64,000 bases of DNA, taken from Verticillium longisporum (lineage: Eukaryota > Ascomycota > Sordariomycetes > Glomerellales > Plectosphaerellaceae). A program made the position numbers and the translations under genes. A model generated the notes under the pieces. The model was given only the letters and a program-made list of their open reading frames with translations. It made no database searches and was not told the DNA's origin. The stretch is from NCBI GenBank assembly GCA_019188255.1, contig JAETXT010000001.1:4650001-4714000 (forward strand). Direction: 5' to 3'. Shown here piece after piece: positions 1 through 9,334 of the stretch; positions within the stretch are counted from its first letter, which is position 1, and each line of letters starts with the position of its first letter.

Positions 1-841
1 CCTTGAGGGCCTTGTCGTACTGACCCTTGCGGATGAGGTACGTCGGGCTCTCGGGGATGAAGAAGGCGATGACCAGGGGCAGGGCCGAGAAAGGCCACTG
101 GGTCGCGAAGCAAACGGTGTAGCCGTTGCTCAGGTCGAGACACGCGTAGATAACGCCAGCGCCGACGAGCTGGCCGAGGAGCGTGAAGATAGGGAAGAAG
201 GCGAGTAGCGGGCCGCGCAGGTTCGGCGGCAGCACCTCCGACATGTACGTCTGCGTCGTGGCCATGACCATGCCGATGGCGCCGCCCTGGAATCCCTTGC
301 CGGCGAGGAAGAGGCCGCGTCGGGTGTCTATATCGCCTGAGAGGTATGAGACGAAGCAGACGGCGACGCCGATGGCCGACAGGAAGGAGCCGACGGCGAG
401 GGACCCGCGGCGACCATAGCGGTCTTGGAAGAGGCCGCCAGCCAGAGCACCGATCATGGAGCAGCCCGGTGACGCAAAGTTCCAGAGGCCGAGCCATAGA
501 GAAGGAAGGATCCATTCACCGTCGAGCTGGTAGCCAAAATCCTTTCTGCATTGTTCGTCAGCATACTTGGTGCTGTGGTCAGTTGGTACTGGGCACAATG
601 GAGAAACTGACTGGAAGCTGGGCATGGCGGAGACTGTGCCGACGATAACATAGTCATATCCGTACATGAGGATGGCAGAGGTCATACCCATGCAATAGAA
701 GACGATGCGACGCCATTTCCAGAGAGATTGTCGAAGCTTGAGGTGTGTGAACTCGTTCGCCTCGGGCGGTGCCGTCAAGACACTGCCATTACTTGCAACC
801 CTGTCGAACTGCTCAACGGCAGCGACTTTCTTGTCCCCCAT
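1..841 (-). CDS. MFS sugar transporter, 3' part missing (window edge)
   Basis: Plasma-membrane sugar/H+ symporter of the major facilitator superfamily, probably hexose or disaccharide uptake. The ATG at 841 opens a hydrophilic N-terminus of about 40 residues, then the first membrane span (GMTSAILMYGYDYVIVGTV). One 66-nt intron (546..611, GTCAGT...GCAG) keeps frame and joins MPSFQ to KDFGYQLDG. Family marks seen: a DRYGRRGS loop after span 2, a long span 4-5 region with QTYMSEVLPPNLRG, and PESPTYLIRKG before the central cytoplasmic loop, where the window ends. About 258 residues are visible of the usual 500-550. The family is sure; the substrate cannot be read. The N-terminal sequence resembles maltose/general alpha-glucoside-type transporters, which is only a guess. 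Confidence 0.9.
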   Translation of the reverse strand, partial: MGDKKVAAVEQFDRVASNGSVLTAPPEANEFTHLKLRQSLWKWRRIVFYCMGMTSAILMYGYDYVIVGTVSAMPSFQSVSPLCPVPTDHSTKYADEQCRKDFGYQLDGEWILPSLWLGLWNFASPGCSMIGALAGGLFQDRYGRRGSLAVGSFLSAIGVAVCFVSYLSGDIDTRRGLFLAGKGFQGGAIGMVMATTQTYMSEVLPPNLRGPLLAFFPIFTLLGQLVGAGVIYACLDLSNGYTVCFATQWPFSALPLVIAFFIPESPTYLIRKGQYDKALK

Positions 842-2353
842 CGCGCAATGGGTTGCGGGCACGTCGTTCGTGTGCCGTGTGGAAATGGAGCAACAAAAGA
901 TGTGACCAGCCTGCAGGCGACCCTGAGGTAGTACCTTGTTAAATCGTCAAAAGTCACGCCCGAATCCAATAATGGTCTGCGAGCCAACACAGCAACCCAG
1001 CCAGCCAAAAGGTCAAGGCCATTAAGCACGACTGGGGAGGAGAGGCGAGACCAAGGTTTTTTTTTATGCTGCCATTGCTCGAGAGGGGGCATGCGCACAT
1101 GTTCATAGCGACCCTCTCCTGTGTGACCTGCAGAGCATGCCAAGCTCGAGCTGGGCAGGCATCTCTACATAATGTGGTAGGGTGCATCGCGCGCTAGGGT
1201 CCCCCAAAGCCCAAGACGAGTTCGCCATCCGCCCGTGTTCCCTTGGAGGTATGGCGGCCCTGTGCCTGTCCTATGGGAGGTCCAGCGCCAGCAAAAAGGC
1301 TCAGAGGCATGCCGCTTTCAGAGGCTTGGCACAGAGCCAAGGGGCCAGTGTTGACGCTCGAATAAAGTTACACGACATGGGACTACCAGGGGGAGCGGCA
1401 AGGGTCACAGGGCACTCGAGTCTTGGTTGACGGCGATGCTGTGCTTGACCCCTCATTTGGAGCCGTGATCTGGTCTTGGGGGGCAGCCAATCATGGCCGT
1501 ACTGGGACAGATTGGCATGCGGGCAGCTTGCACCTTTTCTCGACGTGCCCTGATGTCTCGCGTTTCTTTGCAGCAGTTGGTGCGTGGCCGATGAGCCACG
1601 ACCTCGGCCGGTCGATCTTGATGAGCATGTGGAAGTCTATCCAGAGACTCAGCCATTCGCACGAGGTAGGGAGAAAGAATAGTCAATATTGTTCACATGA
1701 AAGGTGGTGCTTCTAGGTTTTTGAAAAAGCACGCCTATGCAGAGCAGCTATTGTCCTCGAGCGCAACAATGCCTGTGCCTGTCTCACTCCGCGCCGTCAC
1801 CAAACGCCGATCCTGGGAGCCGAGACTGGTCTGTGTTTCCTCTCTGCTCGGCACATGTAACGAAGCATGGGTACGATGAATCTCCCCAAGCCGTACGCCG
1901 GCCATTCTCACTTCAATGCGCGATCTCGTGCGACGGGTCCAATTCATGTGGCTGCCATGGTGGGAGATCGGTGACCCGTTCGCGGAGACAATATGTTCAG
2001 GGAGACTTGTTCATATTTGACAACTGCGTCTGCCCTTGTGTGTGCATGCGACTCGCGTCGTGCATCAAGCAAATCTTCAGCCGCTGTGGCCTTGAGTCAG
2101 ATTTATGAGCTGGGGTTTACACTGGTGATGATGGAATGAGGTGACCGAGTATTGATGTTGAACGAGCTTATTACCCGATCCTTGTCTAGTCATGGTTCGT
2201 ACGGTTGTCAGAGAAGTGGTACTGGTCGGCTTTTGCAGTGCCTGTCGCCAGAGCATCGGTCACAGGCCGCCTGCCAGAGTCCAAGCGAGAAAAGAACCCA
2301 GGATTGCGCCGTTATCCATCTACCATTATACATGTCTCTCATTAATATTGCAA
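842..2353. other. Intergenic region, no supported gene
   Basis: About 1.5 kb between the transporter start and the 3' end of FRE1. It contains only short overlapping open frames on both strands with no recognisable domain. It must hold the transporter promoter and the FRE1 terminator; I see no specific site I would defend. Confidence 0.5.
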
Positions 2354-4699
2354 TCACCAGCTGAAGCACTCCTCCACCAACCTCACCACCCCCGAGACAC
2401 CTCTCCTCCTTAGCCCCCGATTAATGTCAACAATCACCCTCCGAACCTCGTCCGCCATACCCGCTGGGCCACTGACAACGACCACGATGTCTCCCCCCCT
2501 TCTAGACGTCTCTTGCCCAAGCACCTCTCTCACGTCCCACCTTGCTCCGACGCGGACATTTACATCCAGCCCCGGCCCCGTCAACTTGTCGACACCAACG
2601 TGCGTCACCAAAGCCGATGATCGGCACGCCCAGTACAGCGCCGTCCGAGCATGTGGCAACCTCGAGCGAGCTGCGAGGAGCGGGTTCACGGCCGTGATGC
2701 CTGCCCCGCCAATCACGCAGACGACATGCGGGTCTGTAGCGTAGCGATTGAGGGATAACGGCGGAGGTGCCGTCTCGACAAGCACGGGTAGAGACGGGGT
2801 GGCGGCGAGTCTCGCCGTCTGGCCCTTTTCCCGACGGATGAGGAACGTGAGGCAGGGTATCGGCGATGTATTCTTTGATCGCTCTTCATCGTCCATCTCG
2901 TCATCGTCTTGCTCTTCGTGAGCGAGGAGCGCCGTGCCAGAGTGGGGCGTCTGTGGGGTGACGGGCGTCAGCGGAATGCTGTCTGGGTGGAGGGAACGCT
3001 GCTCGTGCGAGGTGTCGTCAAAATCGTTGGCGCGTTCCTTCTCAAGATCGGCGCTTGCTTCCGAGTCGGAGCCTACGAGCTCGAAGGGGAGATCTCCCTC
3101 GGCGTCAGGTGCGTAGTCGAGGGCCGTGCCGTCTTGTATCGAGGACGAGATGGAGAAGGGGTGGTTCTCCCAGACACGCCAGCTGAGGGAGGGGAAATAG
3201 AGGTAGGCGTAGCCCGTCGCTTTGACGCCGGGTACCGTGACGGCTATGTACTCGTCGTCAATGACGGTGATGGCGGCGCGGCGTATACCATTCTTGGCCA
3301 GCTTTGCGAGGCGGGCGAGACGCTCGACCACCCAGATGAGGGAGGCGAGGTAGATCCAGTTTTCGTAGCCGTAGGCGTGGCTGAACTTGAAGTAGATGTG
3401 GTAGTAGCACCCAGCGACAGACAGCAACGCCAGAAGGACGTGCATGTTGAGGAAGAACTCGTAGTACCGCCGGCGTACAAAGAGCACGGACAGCGGAACC
3501 ATGAGACACCATGCCACCATGGAGAGAGTGCCGATGGTCCAATAGGCCTGGGCAAACTTCTTGGGAAGGACGTGGATGTGGAGGGCAAGCCAGATGCCTG
3601 AGTGGAGCAGGGCCTGGAGGACGCACAGGTAAGCCGTCCAGCGGTGGTACAGGAGAAAAGAGCTGTACGACCAGCCTGTGAGCCTGACGAGTGGGTTGTT
3701 GCGGGTGGCGTAGAGGATGGCGACAGCGAGGTTGGCAAAGGAGAGGATGCCGACGCGGTTCGCGAAGAACTCCAGTTTGCGGACATTATCCACCGACCAT
3801 GCTGAACCGACAGAGCTATACCCAAATATAGACAGGGCGAGGTTGAGGAGGAACTGGAAGCTGATGAAGGCCATCTGGCCCCTTGTTGGGAGAAGTCCAA
3901 CATCGAGGGAAGAGGGACCAGGTGGCGCTGGCCCCAGAGCGGGGGATAGATGAGTTGAGTCAGGACAAATGCCTCGAGTGTAGTAGAGCTTGCGAGGCTG
4001 CTCAACAGAGTAATGAAAATGGGTAGCAGGACTGCCGTAAGGACAACGATTATCCTAGCGCTTTGGTCAGCGTGTTGTGATGCTCAGAGAGGCATCTCAA
4101 TAGTCATACCCATACTTGGAATTGGACGTCTCTACACGAGCAAACGTCCTCACCATGGCAAAGGCCCTGTCCCAGTCCTTGTCGGGAACGAGTTTTGCAC
4201 CAGTCAAAACCTCATGCTCTTCCATCTCCTCGTTTGGTGCCTTTCCGGCCTGGGATAGGGCGTCATGGAAGCCGAGTCTTGGCGTCTCATGGTGGTCGGC
4301 CTGATTCCAGATGACATCGGCCCCCCAGAACTTGTCGATGGTCCAGGTCTCGAGCTCATCGCAGCGAGCCTGAATGCACCAAGCCAGTGACTGGAGATAG
4401 GAATCGTCCGTCGCAAAACACGCGGGCGTTGTCTTAAACTTGGACTCGTGGCCGCCGTGTCGCCTCTCTCTGGGCTTCGGCTCAACAGTCGAGCAGTTGA
4501 GGCGGTGCGGGGCAATGGCGTCCCGGCAGGCGAATGCACACGGAGGATCGTACATGTGGATGCCATAACCGATGAGGCCATGGGCCGACCCTTCTCCATG
4601 GCCATGGGCAACAGCATACCCGATCAGTTGGCATGAGATGGTCAAGGCGATGGCCAAGCTAGAGACTGCCCCTTTCCAGGCTGATGCTTGTGGGGCCAT
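2354..4699 (-). CDS. Ferric/metalloreductase (FRE family), apparent frameshift
   Basis: Plasma-membrane flavocytochrome that reduces Fe3+ (or Cu2+) outside the cell with NADPH inside. Exon 1 (4110..4699) encodes a signal peptide and the Cys-rich extracellular domain typical of fungal FREs (LIGYGIHMYDPPCAFACR, then TPACFATDDSYLQSLAWCI). A 55-nt intron (4055..4109) leads to the first membrane span (IIVVLTAVLLPIFITLLSSL). Both heme pairs show H-13-H spacing (HRW...LLH and NMH...YYH). FAD binding is HPFSISS, NADPH binding VVCVIGGAGITAVNP, and the C-terminus VEECFSW is family-like. Between PLWGQRHLVPLPS and DVGLLPTRGQ (about 3903-3910) the frame changes by one. The conserved text runs straight through, so a small indel is more likely than the only possible intron there (44 nt, 3875..3918). 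About 750 residues. Divergent from the SidJ-like gene. Confidence 0.85.
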
Positions 4700-5898
4700 G
4701 AGTGGCGTCGTCTGAAGTACCAGTTACCCGGAAGAGTCGGTTCGGTGACGGAGGGCGCAAGTGCCCCGTCGTCGGTCGCATGGAATTACGATCTGCGCCT
4801 GGTCGGAAACGTGCCTCTGAAGGATGAATATCGTAGAATGTAGATGTCAAGTCGAGGAATTGTTTCTCAGGTCGACAGAGGGTTGAGGCTCGCCCGGTTC
4901 GGGCAGGCGCGAGCCGCCCATGTACAGTCAGCACCACAGGCCAATCAATGCGCTGGACGGGGGGGCCTTAGCGTCAGTCGGCGTAAACTTGCTCAATCTA
5001 GCGCCATCGCCCATCGCGCCGCCTCACCTCACCTCTCAGCCAACAGTCTTTCTACCTGTGAAACTCTACATCTCCGTGATGCTCGTCGATCCTTCATGCG
5101 CTGGACCTATTGCATCAATTTCCCAGGAGGTTTCTGATGTCGAGGAAAGCACGCCACGGCACATCATGACAGCGTACAGGCTTTGCAGATTCAGAGACCA
5201 AAAGCTTAAATGGCTGGGTTCGATCCAGACGCTGGCCATCCAGGTATCTCCAGGAGAATGCTACCAGACCTCAACCTCTCTACTGGATAAGAGCCAAACC
5301 GTGAAGATCTCCCGATTTGCAACATGACAAAGACATGAAATCATACATCAAAGTTGACCGTTATCGAACTTCCTACTACTGCCAAATGAGTTCGGTTCAA
5401 GGATAGTGAAGCTCACCAATGAACAAGAAATCATGGATATCTAACGAATAAGGTCCAGCTTCGAGGTACAGCAACGATCATCACCTGAAGCTTCAAGTTC
5501 TTGCCTTGCGTTTTTACATTGGAGTTGAAAGAGTTTCTCAGCCAGCGTCTAGAGACGGTCATAGCGAGACCGGGTATCGCGCTCACCAAACATAGGATAA
5601 CGTGGCATCTCCAACCCATTGGCGACTTTCTGGTATTTCTACTCGAAAATTTCCCCTGGAAGGATAAGCCTCGGCTGGTGGAACCTTTCAGCCCATGCTG
5701 CGACGTCCAGTGCGTGGACGATTCCTCTATCTTGGCGATTCGTATTCGTATTGATGTCAGCGTGTCGAAGGATCGCCCGTCTTTCAGGCCCACGACCAAC
5801 CTCATGAGGAAGAATCCTGACATATATAAAGTCATGAACACGACATTCCCTCTCGAAAGTTACTCCAACATCCAGGCAAGGTCTGCCAGATCTTCAAC
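4700..5898. promoter_or_regulatory. Shared divergent promoter region of FRE1 and the SidJ-like gene
   Basis: A 1.2-kb region between two outward-pointing iron-related genes, so both promoters lie here. It contains AACTTGCTCAAT at 4986-4997, a 12-mer that recurs exactly in the ABC/NAS promoter and whose core resembles the copper-regulator Mac1 element TTTGCTCA. HGATAR sites, the target of GATA iron repressors, are not enriched: I count two, near 5362 and 5731. No gene is supported. Confidence 0.5.
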
Positions 5899-6946
5899 AT
5901 GGCCAACGATAGCCCCCAAACGAGCAACCATGGGAGCACCAGCTCCTTTCCAGTCATCGTCCACCCCTTCCAGTCGCCTACTCCCGATTCCTGTGCCTAT
6001 GAGATTGGATCGAAAGCCTCCTCGAATGCATTGATCTTTATCGGCGGCCTCACTGGCGGCCCACACACCAGCCGGACCCCACGCACTCTGGCTCATGGAC
6101 TCGCTGATGCTTCAGAGCTGAACTACTCCGTCTGGGAGTTCCGCATGCGGAGTTCATACTCCGGCTTCGGGTTTTCCAGCATTGCCAACGATGTCGAGGA
6201 TATCAAAGCTCTCGTCACCTATCTACGCAGCCGCGGAAAAAACAAGATAGTGCTCATGGGAGTCTCGACTGGTTAGCCGCCCAATCCTCCGTAACCAGTC
6301 TGAAGAAGGTTAACTGACTATTTGAGGAACAGGCTGCCAAGATTGTATCGAGTACACGAACCATGCCAAATATGATACGCCTCCCGTGGAAGGGTACATA
6401 CTGCAATCTCCGGTGTCTGATCGCGAGACAGCAGGCATGAGCATGCCTGCAGACTACCTCGAAGCCACCATTGCTACGGCGAAACAAATGATTGCCGAGG
6501 GGAAACAGGAGGACGCCATGCCTCGGGATTCAATCCCCCCCGTCTTTTCATCCTTGGTGACAGCATACCGGTGGAACTCACTTGCCGCCAAAGGGTACGT
6601 GTAGACCGGGCCACCGGGATGAGGCTCGAAATAACCGTACTGGAAAGCTAACGTTAGCTGTAGAGGCGACGACGACTTCTTTTCCTCAGACATAAGAGAC
6701 GACACTCTTGATACGACGTTTGGCAGGTTTGACAGACCTGTACTGCTGATGCCTGCTGGAGAGGATGAGCTCGTGCCGTCGATGGTGGACAAGGAGAAAC
6801 TCCTGGCACGCTGGATGAAGGCATGCCCTCATGGCCTCGTGAGTCCTTTATCTGCTGTGAATCCTACGTCCGACCATAGCGTCACAGATTCGATGGCTCA
6901 AGGATGGATGCTGGAGAGAATCATGTCATTTTTGAAAACTATTTAA
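5899..6946 (+). CDS. DUF1749 alpha/beta-hydrolase, SidJ-like siderophore esterase
   Basis: Alpha/beta hydrolase of the DUF1749 (UPF0613) family. The characterised member, Aspergillus fumigatus SidJ, hydrolyses fusarinine C to release iron inside the cell. Three exons, 305 residues: introns 6272..6332 (donor GTTAGC, slightly unusual) and 6595..6663 restore the family pattern. Seen: an early strand with ALIFIGGLTGG, the nucleophile elbow MGVSTGCQD (Ser near residue 123), DYLEATIATAKQMI in the lid, KGGGDDDFFSSD, and RPVLLMPAGEDELVP with the acid near the C-terminus. A GTGAGT at 6840 could start a further intron, but reading through gives the better family C-terminus (MLERIMSFL). No signal peptide, so intracellular. 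Divergent pairing with a ferric reductase supports an iron role. The substrate is inferred; other DUF1749 members have no known substrate. Confidence 0.82.
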
Positions 6947-6998
6947 AGGTTACGAAACGTGGTATCTCTCACATTCCTATCCAGAAGAAGTTGATCGT

Positions 6999-8807
6999 TC
7001 ATGTCATGGGAAGCCGGATATGGATTGCAATCGAAACATTCCCCGCGGTGACCTGAGCTCGCGGGTCTTCGAAGCCGCTGACGTGAGGCGCGGTAATTTG
7101 CACCAAGTGAGGCGCTGTATACCAGACTGAATTGCCGTTGTAGCAATCAAACCTGGCGTAGGCTCCAGGAGAGTATGTTGCCGCAAAGTCAAAATCTGGT
7201 GGCGCAGGCTCTTGTGCCATCCATAGACGTCCATCACGTACACCTATCGCGACGAGTACATGGCGATGCTGTCCATGATACAGGCTCGGCGGGATGGTCA
7301 GGACAATGTAGCCATCAGGATAGAAATCCAGCACGCATTGCATGTGGTCTTCCAAAACGTTATACATGCCGTGAATCAGCGATGTGTAGCTGTGAGCTGT
7401 GGTCCGGAGAAGGCGCAGGTGTTCATCATGGGCCGGATCAGTCGGCTTGACAAGCGTCGGTCTTTGCTCTGCAGCATGATAGGGTTGGAATATGGGCAGA
7501 GTCCTGGGGTCTGTTGGGTACAGACAGGTGACTATGCCGGGTGTTGTCTTCCTTGAGCTGAGCGTAGCCCCGATCCTCGCGCGAGGCATGCCACTGCTTC
7601 CCACCGAGATCCATAGCATCATGCTGTCCATGTTGTCTGCTTGCCTTTTGGAAACGGTGAAGTACGGGAGGGAAATCGTTCCGAGCCGAGTCCGGTAGAA
7701 ATGGCCGTTCGGTCGGTCAGTCCTCGGCCGCAGGATGACAGCAACAAATTGGAGTGGCCGTGTCTCTACCCGCGGAAGAGGTGAGCAAGCCAGAAATGCG
7801 AGGTAATAACCTTCAAAGAACTCGTCCAACTTCATCAACGGTAGGTGTATGTGCAGGCCAAAATTCGTGATGCTGAAATCAGGCTTCATGCGATTGGTGC
7901 TGTGTGGGAATGTGTTGACGAATGTCTTGTAGTCGACTACCCTGCGGCCGCTGAAATTGCGGAACATGCGAGGCGAAGGTGCTAGCATGCCGATGTCTTC
8001 TGGGCAGGGCAGGTCGTGAGGCATTGACCATGCGAAGATGGTGTGATCCGGATTCGTCCTCATAATCTCGCCCTGTAGCCTATGAAAAGCCTTGCGGCCT
8101 TCGCCGTAGATTGCCGGCATACAAACGCCAAAGATTCCCATCAGGGAGTATGCTTCGTCTTCAATCCTTGTGGTCACGCGCCTTGACGCCCACGACATTC
8201 GCGCTCCTACGCTGGCATCATGCAACTTGTCGCGGTTACGCAGGATCTCAGCTTCAACCCCTGTGATCTCTTCGAGTAAGGAGGCTATCAGAGTCTTGGA
8301 TCCCAAGGAAGATCGACTCCATGTGTTGCTGATGAAATAGACTTCAGCAGGGGCAATTAGCTCTTGTAGCGTCCACCCTCGTGTGAACCAGGCACTCTGT
8401 CGGAAGGGCGAGTTGGCAGCATGCAATTCAATTGAGCCTGCCATGGGCACATCGTCGAGATATGCAAAGCATATGGTTGAGGCTTCATACCAGGCGTACA
8501 TGGAGTTGATGGCTTCGGAAAGCTCTGCGCTGCTAGACTTGTCGATGCAGCATGTGTCGATCCAGGCATACTGGAGGTGGTAGTCCAACGCCCGAGTGCA
8601 GCAAGCCTGGATCTTTGCATAACCCTTCTTCGACTTTGCCGCCTCATCCTCGGTCTGAATCTCTTGGAAAGTGACCTCGTCAGACGACGAAACCCACCTG
8701 TGAGAGAGGATCGCGTATGGGGGGAAATTATCTTGGAAGAATTCCAACTTGAACGAGGGATTCGTGTGAGGATCGCGAGGATGAGGTTTGATGTGAAGAA
8801 GGTACAT
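6999..8807 (-). CDS. HET-domain protein (heterokaryon incompatibility type)
   Basis: Single-exon 602-residue protein. The N-terminal third is a HET domain, which in several fungi triggers cell death when incompatible strains fuse. Seen: MYLLHIKPHPR at the start, PPYAILSHRW, GYAKIQACCTRAL, YAWIDTCCIDKSSSAELSEAINSM, FTRGWTLQELIAP, and the downstream block ARRVTTRIEDEAYSLMGIFGV with YGEGRKAFHRLQ, all in the order found in HET-D/HET-E-type proteins. The remaining 330 residues have no NACHT or WD repeats and no domain I recognise. It is tail-to-tail with the SidJ-like gene (52 bp between stops). HET genes are numerous in these fungi and most have no known role, so incompatibility function is not implied. 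Confidence 0.92.
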   Translation of the reverse strand: MYLLHIKPHPRDPHTNPSFKLEFFQDNFPPYAILSHRWVSSSDEVTFQEIQTEDEAAKSKKGYAKIQACCTRALDYHLQYAWIDTCCIDKSSSAELSEAINSMYAWYEASTICFAYLDDVPMAGSIELHAANSPFRQSAWFTRGWTLQELIAPAEVYFISNTWSRSSLGSKTLIASLLEEITGVEAEILRNRDKLHDASVGARMSWASRRVTTRIEDEAYSLMGIFGVCMPAIYGEGRKAFHRLQGEIMRTNPDHTIFAWSMPHDLPCPEDIGMLAPSPRMFRNFSGRRVVDYKTFVNTFPHSTNRMKPDFSITNFGLHIHLPLMKLDEFFEGYYLAFLACSPLPRVETRPLQFVAVILRPRTDRPNGHFYRTRLGTISLPYFTVSKRQADNMDSMMLWISVGSSGMPRARIGATLSSRKTTPGIVTCLYPTDPRTLPIFQPYHAAEQRPTLVKPTDPAHDEHLRLLRTTAHSYTSLIHGMYNVLEDHMQCVLDFYPDGYIVLTIPPSLYHGQHRHVLVAIGVRDGRLWMAQEPAPPDFDFAATYSPGAYARFDCYNGNSVWYTAPHLVQITAPHVSGFEDPRAQVTAGNVSIAIHIRLPMT

Positions 8808-9334
8808 CTTGGAAGATCATCCCACTTGTTGGCTAATCTAATCGTGTCGGCCTTTGATGGACATGCATCTTGAAGAGTGAAGAGCACTGATGAGGCTTTT
8901 CCCCCCAAAAGGCGAATGGGTCACCCAGTATCAGCTGACCTGCTGTGCATAACCTCCATTCCTAGCATACAGCCATTGCAATCTGGTTTGTATCCGCGCC
9001 ATCGTTGCAAGGGTCCCCCATCGTTCTTCAGCATCCCGGGTCAGCCAAGTGACAGCCATCATCATTCACATTCTCAATGTCCGGTGGCAGATCATGGTAA
9101 GTTATTTGCTGACCATGAGCGCCAGGCAGTGCGAAAAGAGGTCAATTGATGGCCACATTTGCTGGGATTGAAGTTTCATTCTCAAAATCTGTAGGCCAAA
9201 CTCAAGCGCTAAATCAGCAAGTTTTGGACAAGACTACACTGGCTACGACGTGGGATAGTCATTTTGCTACATGCTCCGCTTAACAACAGTCAGGCCATGG
9301 CCCTTGACGCGTCAATCTTCTCTCTAATAACCCT
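8808..9334. other. Intergenic region, nothing recognised
   Basis: About 530 bp holding the HET-gene promoter and the GH74 3' end. No domain-bearing frame or clear site is visible. Confidence 0.5.

Noticed and set aside
5190..5245. tRNA-like T-arm CTGGGTTCGATCCAG
   Set aside because: The arm is good, but no matching acceptor stem, D-arm or A-box lies upstream at the right distance.
4700..5898. GATA-factor (HGATAR) control of FRE1 and the SidJ-like gene
   Set aside because: Only two consensus sites in 1.2 kb, which is about the chance level; several GGATAA sequences do not fit the consensus.
6840..6888. Extra 49-nt intron near the end of the SidJ-like gene
   Set aside because: It has GTGAGT and CACAG ends but destroys the family-like C-terminus (MLERIMSFL).
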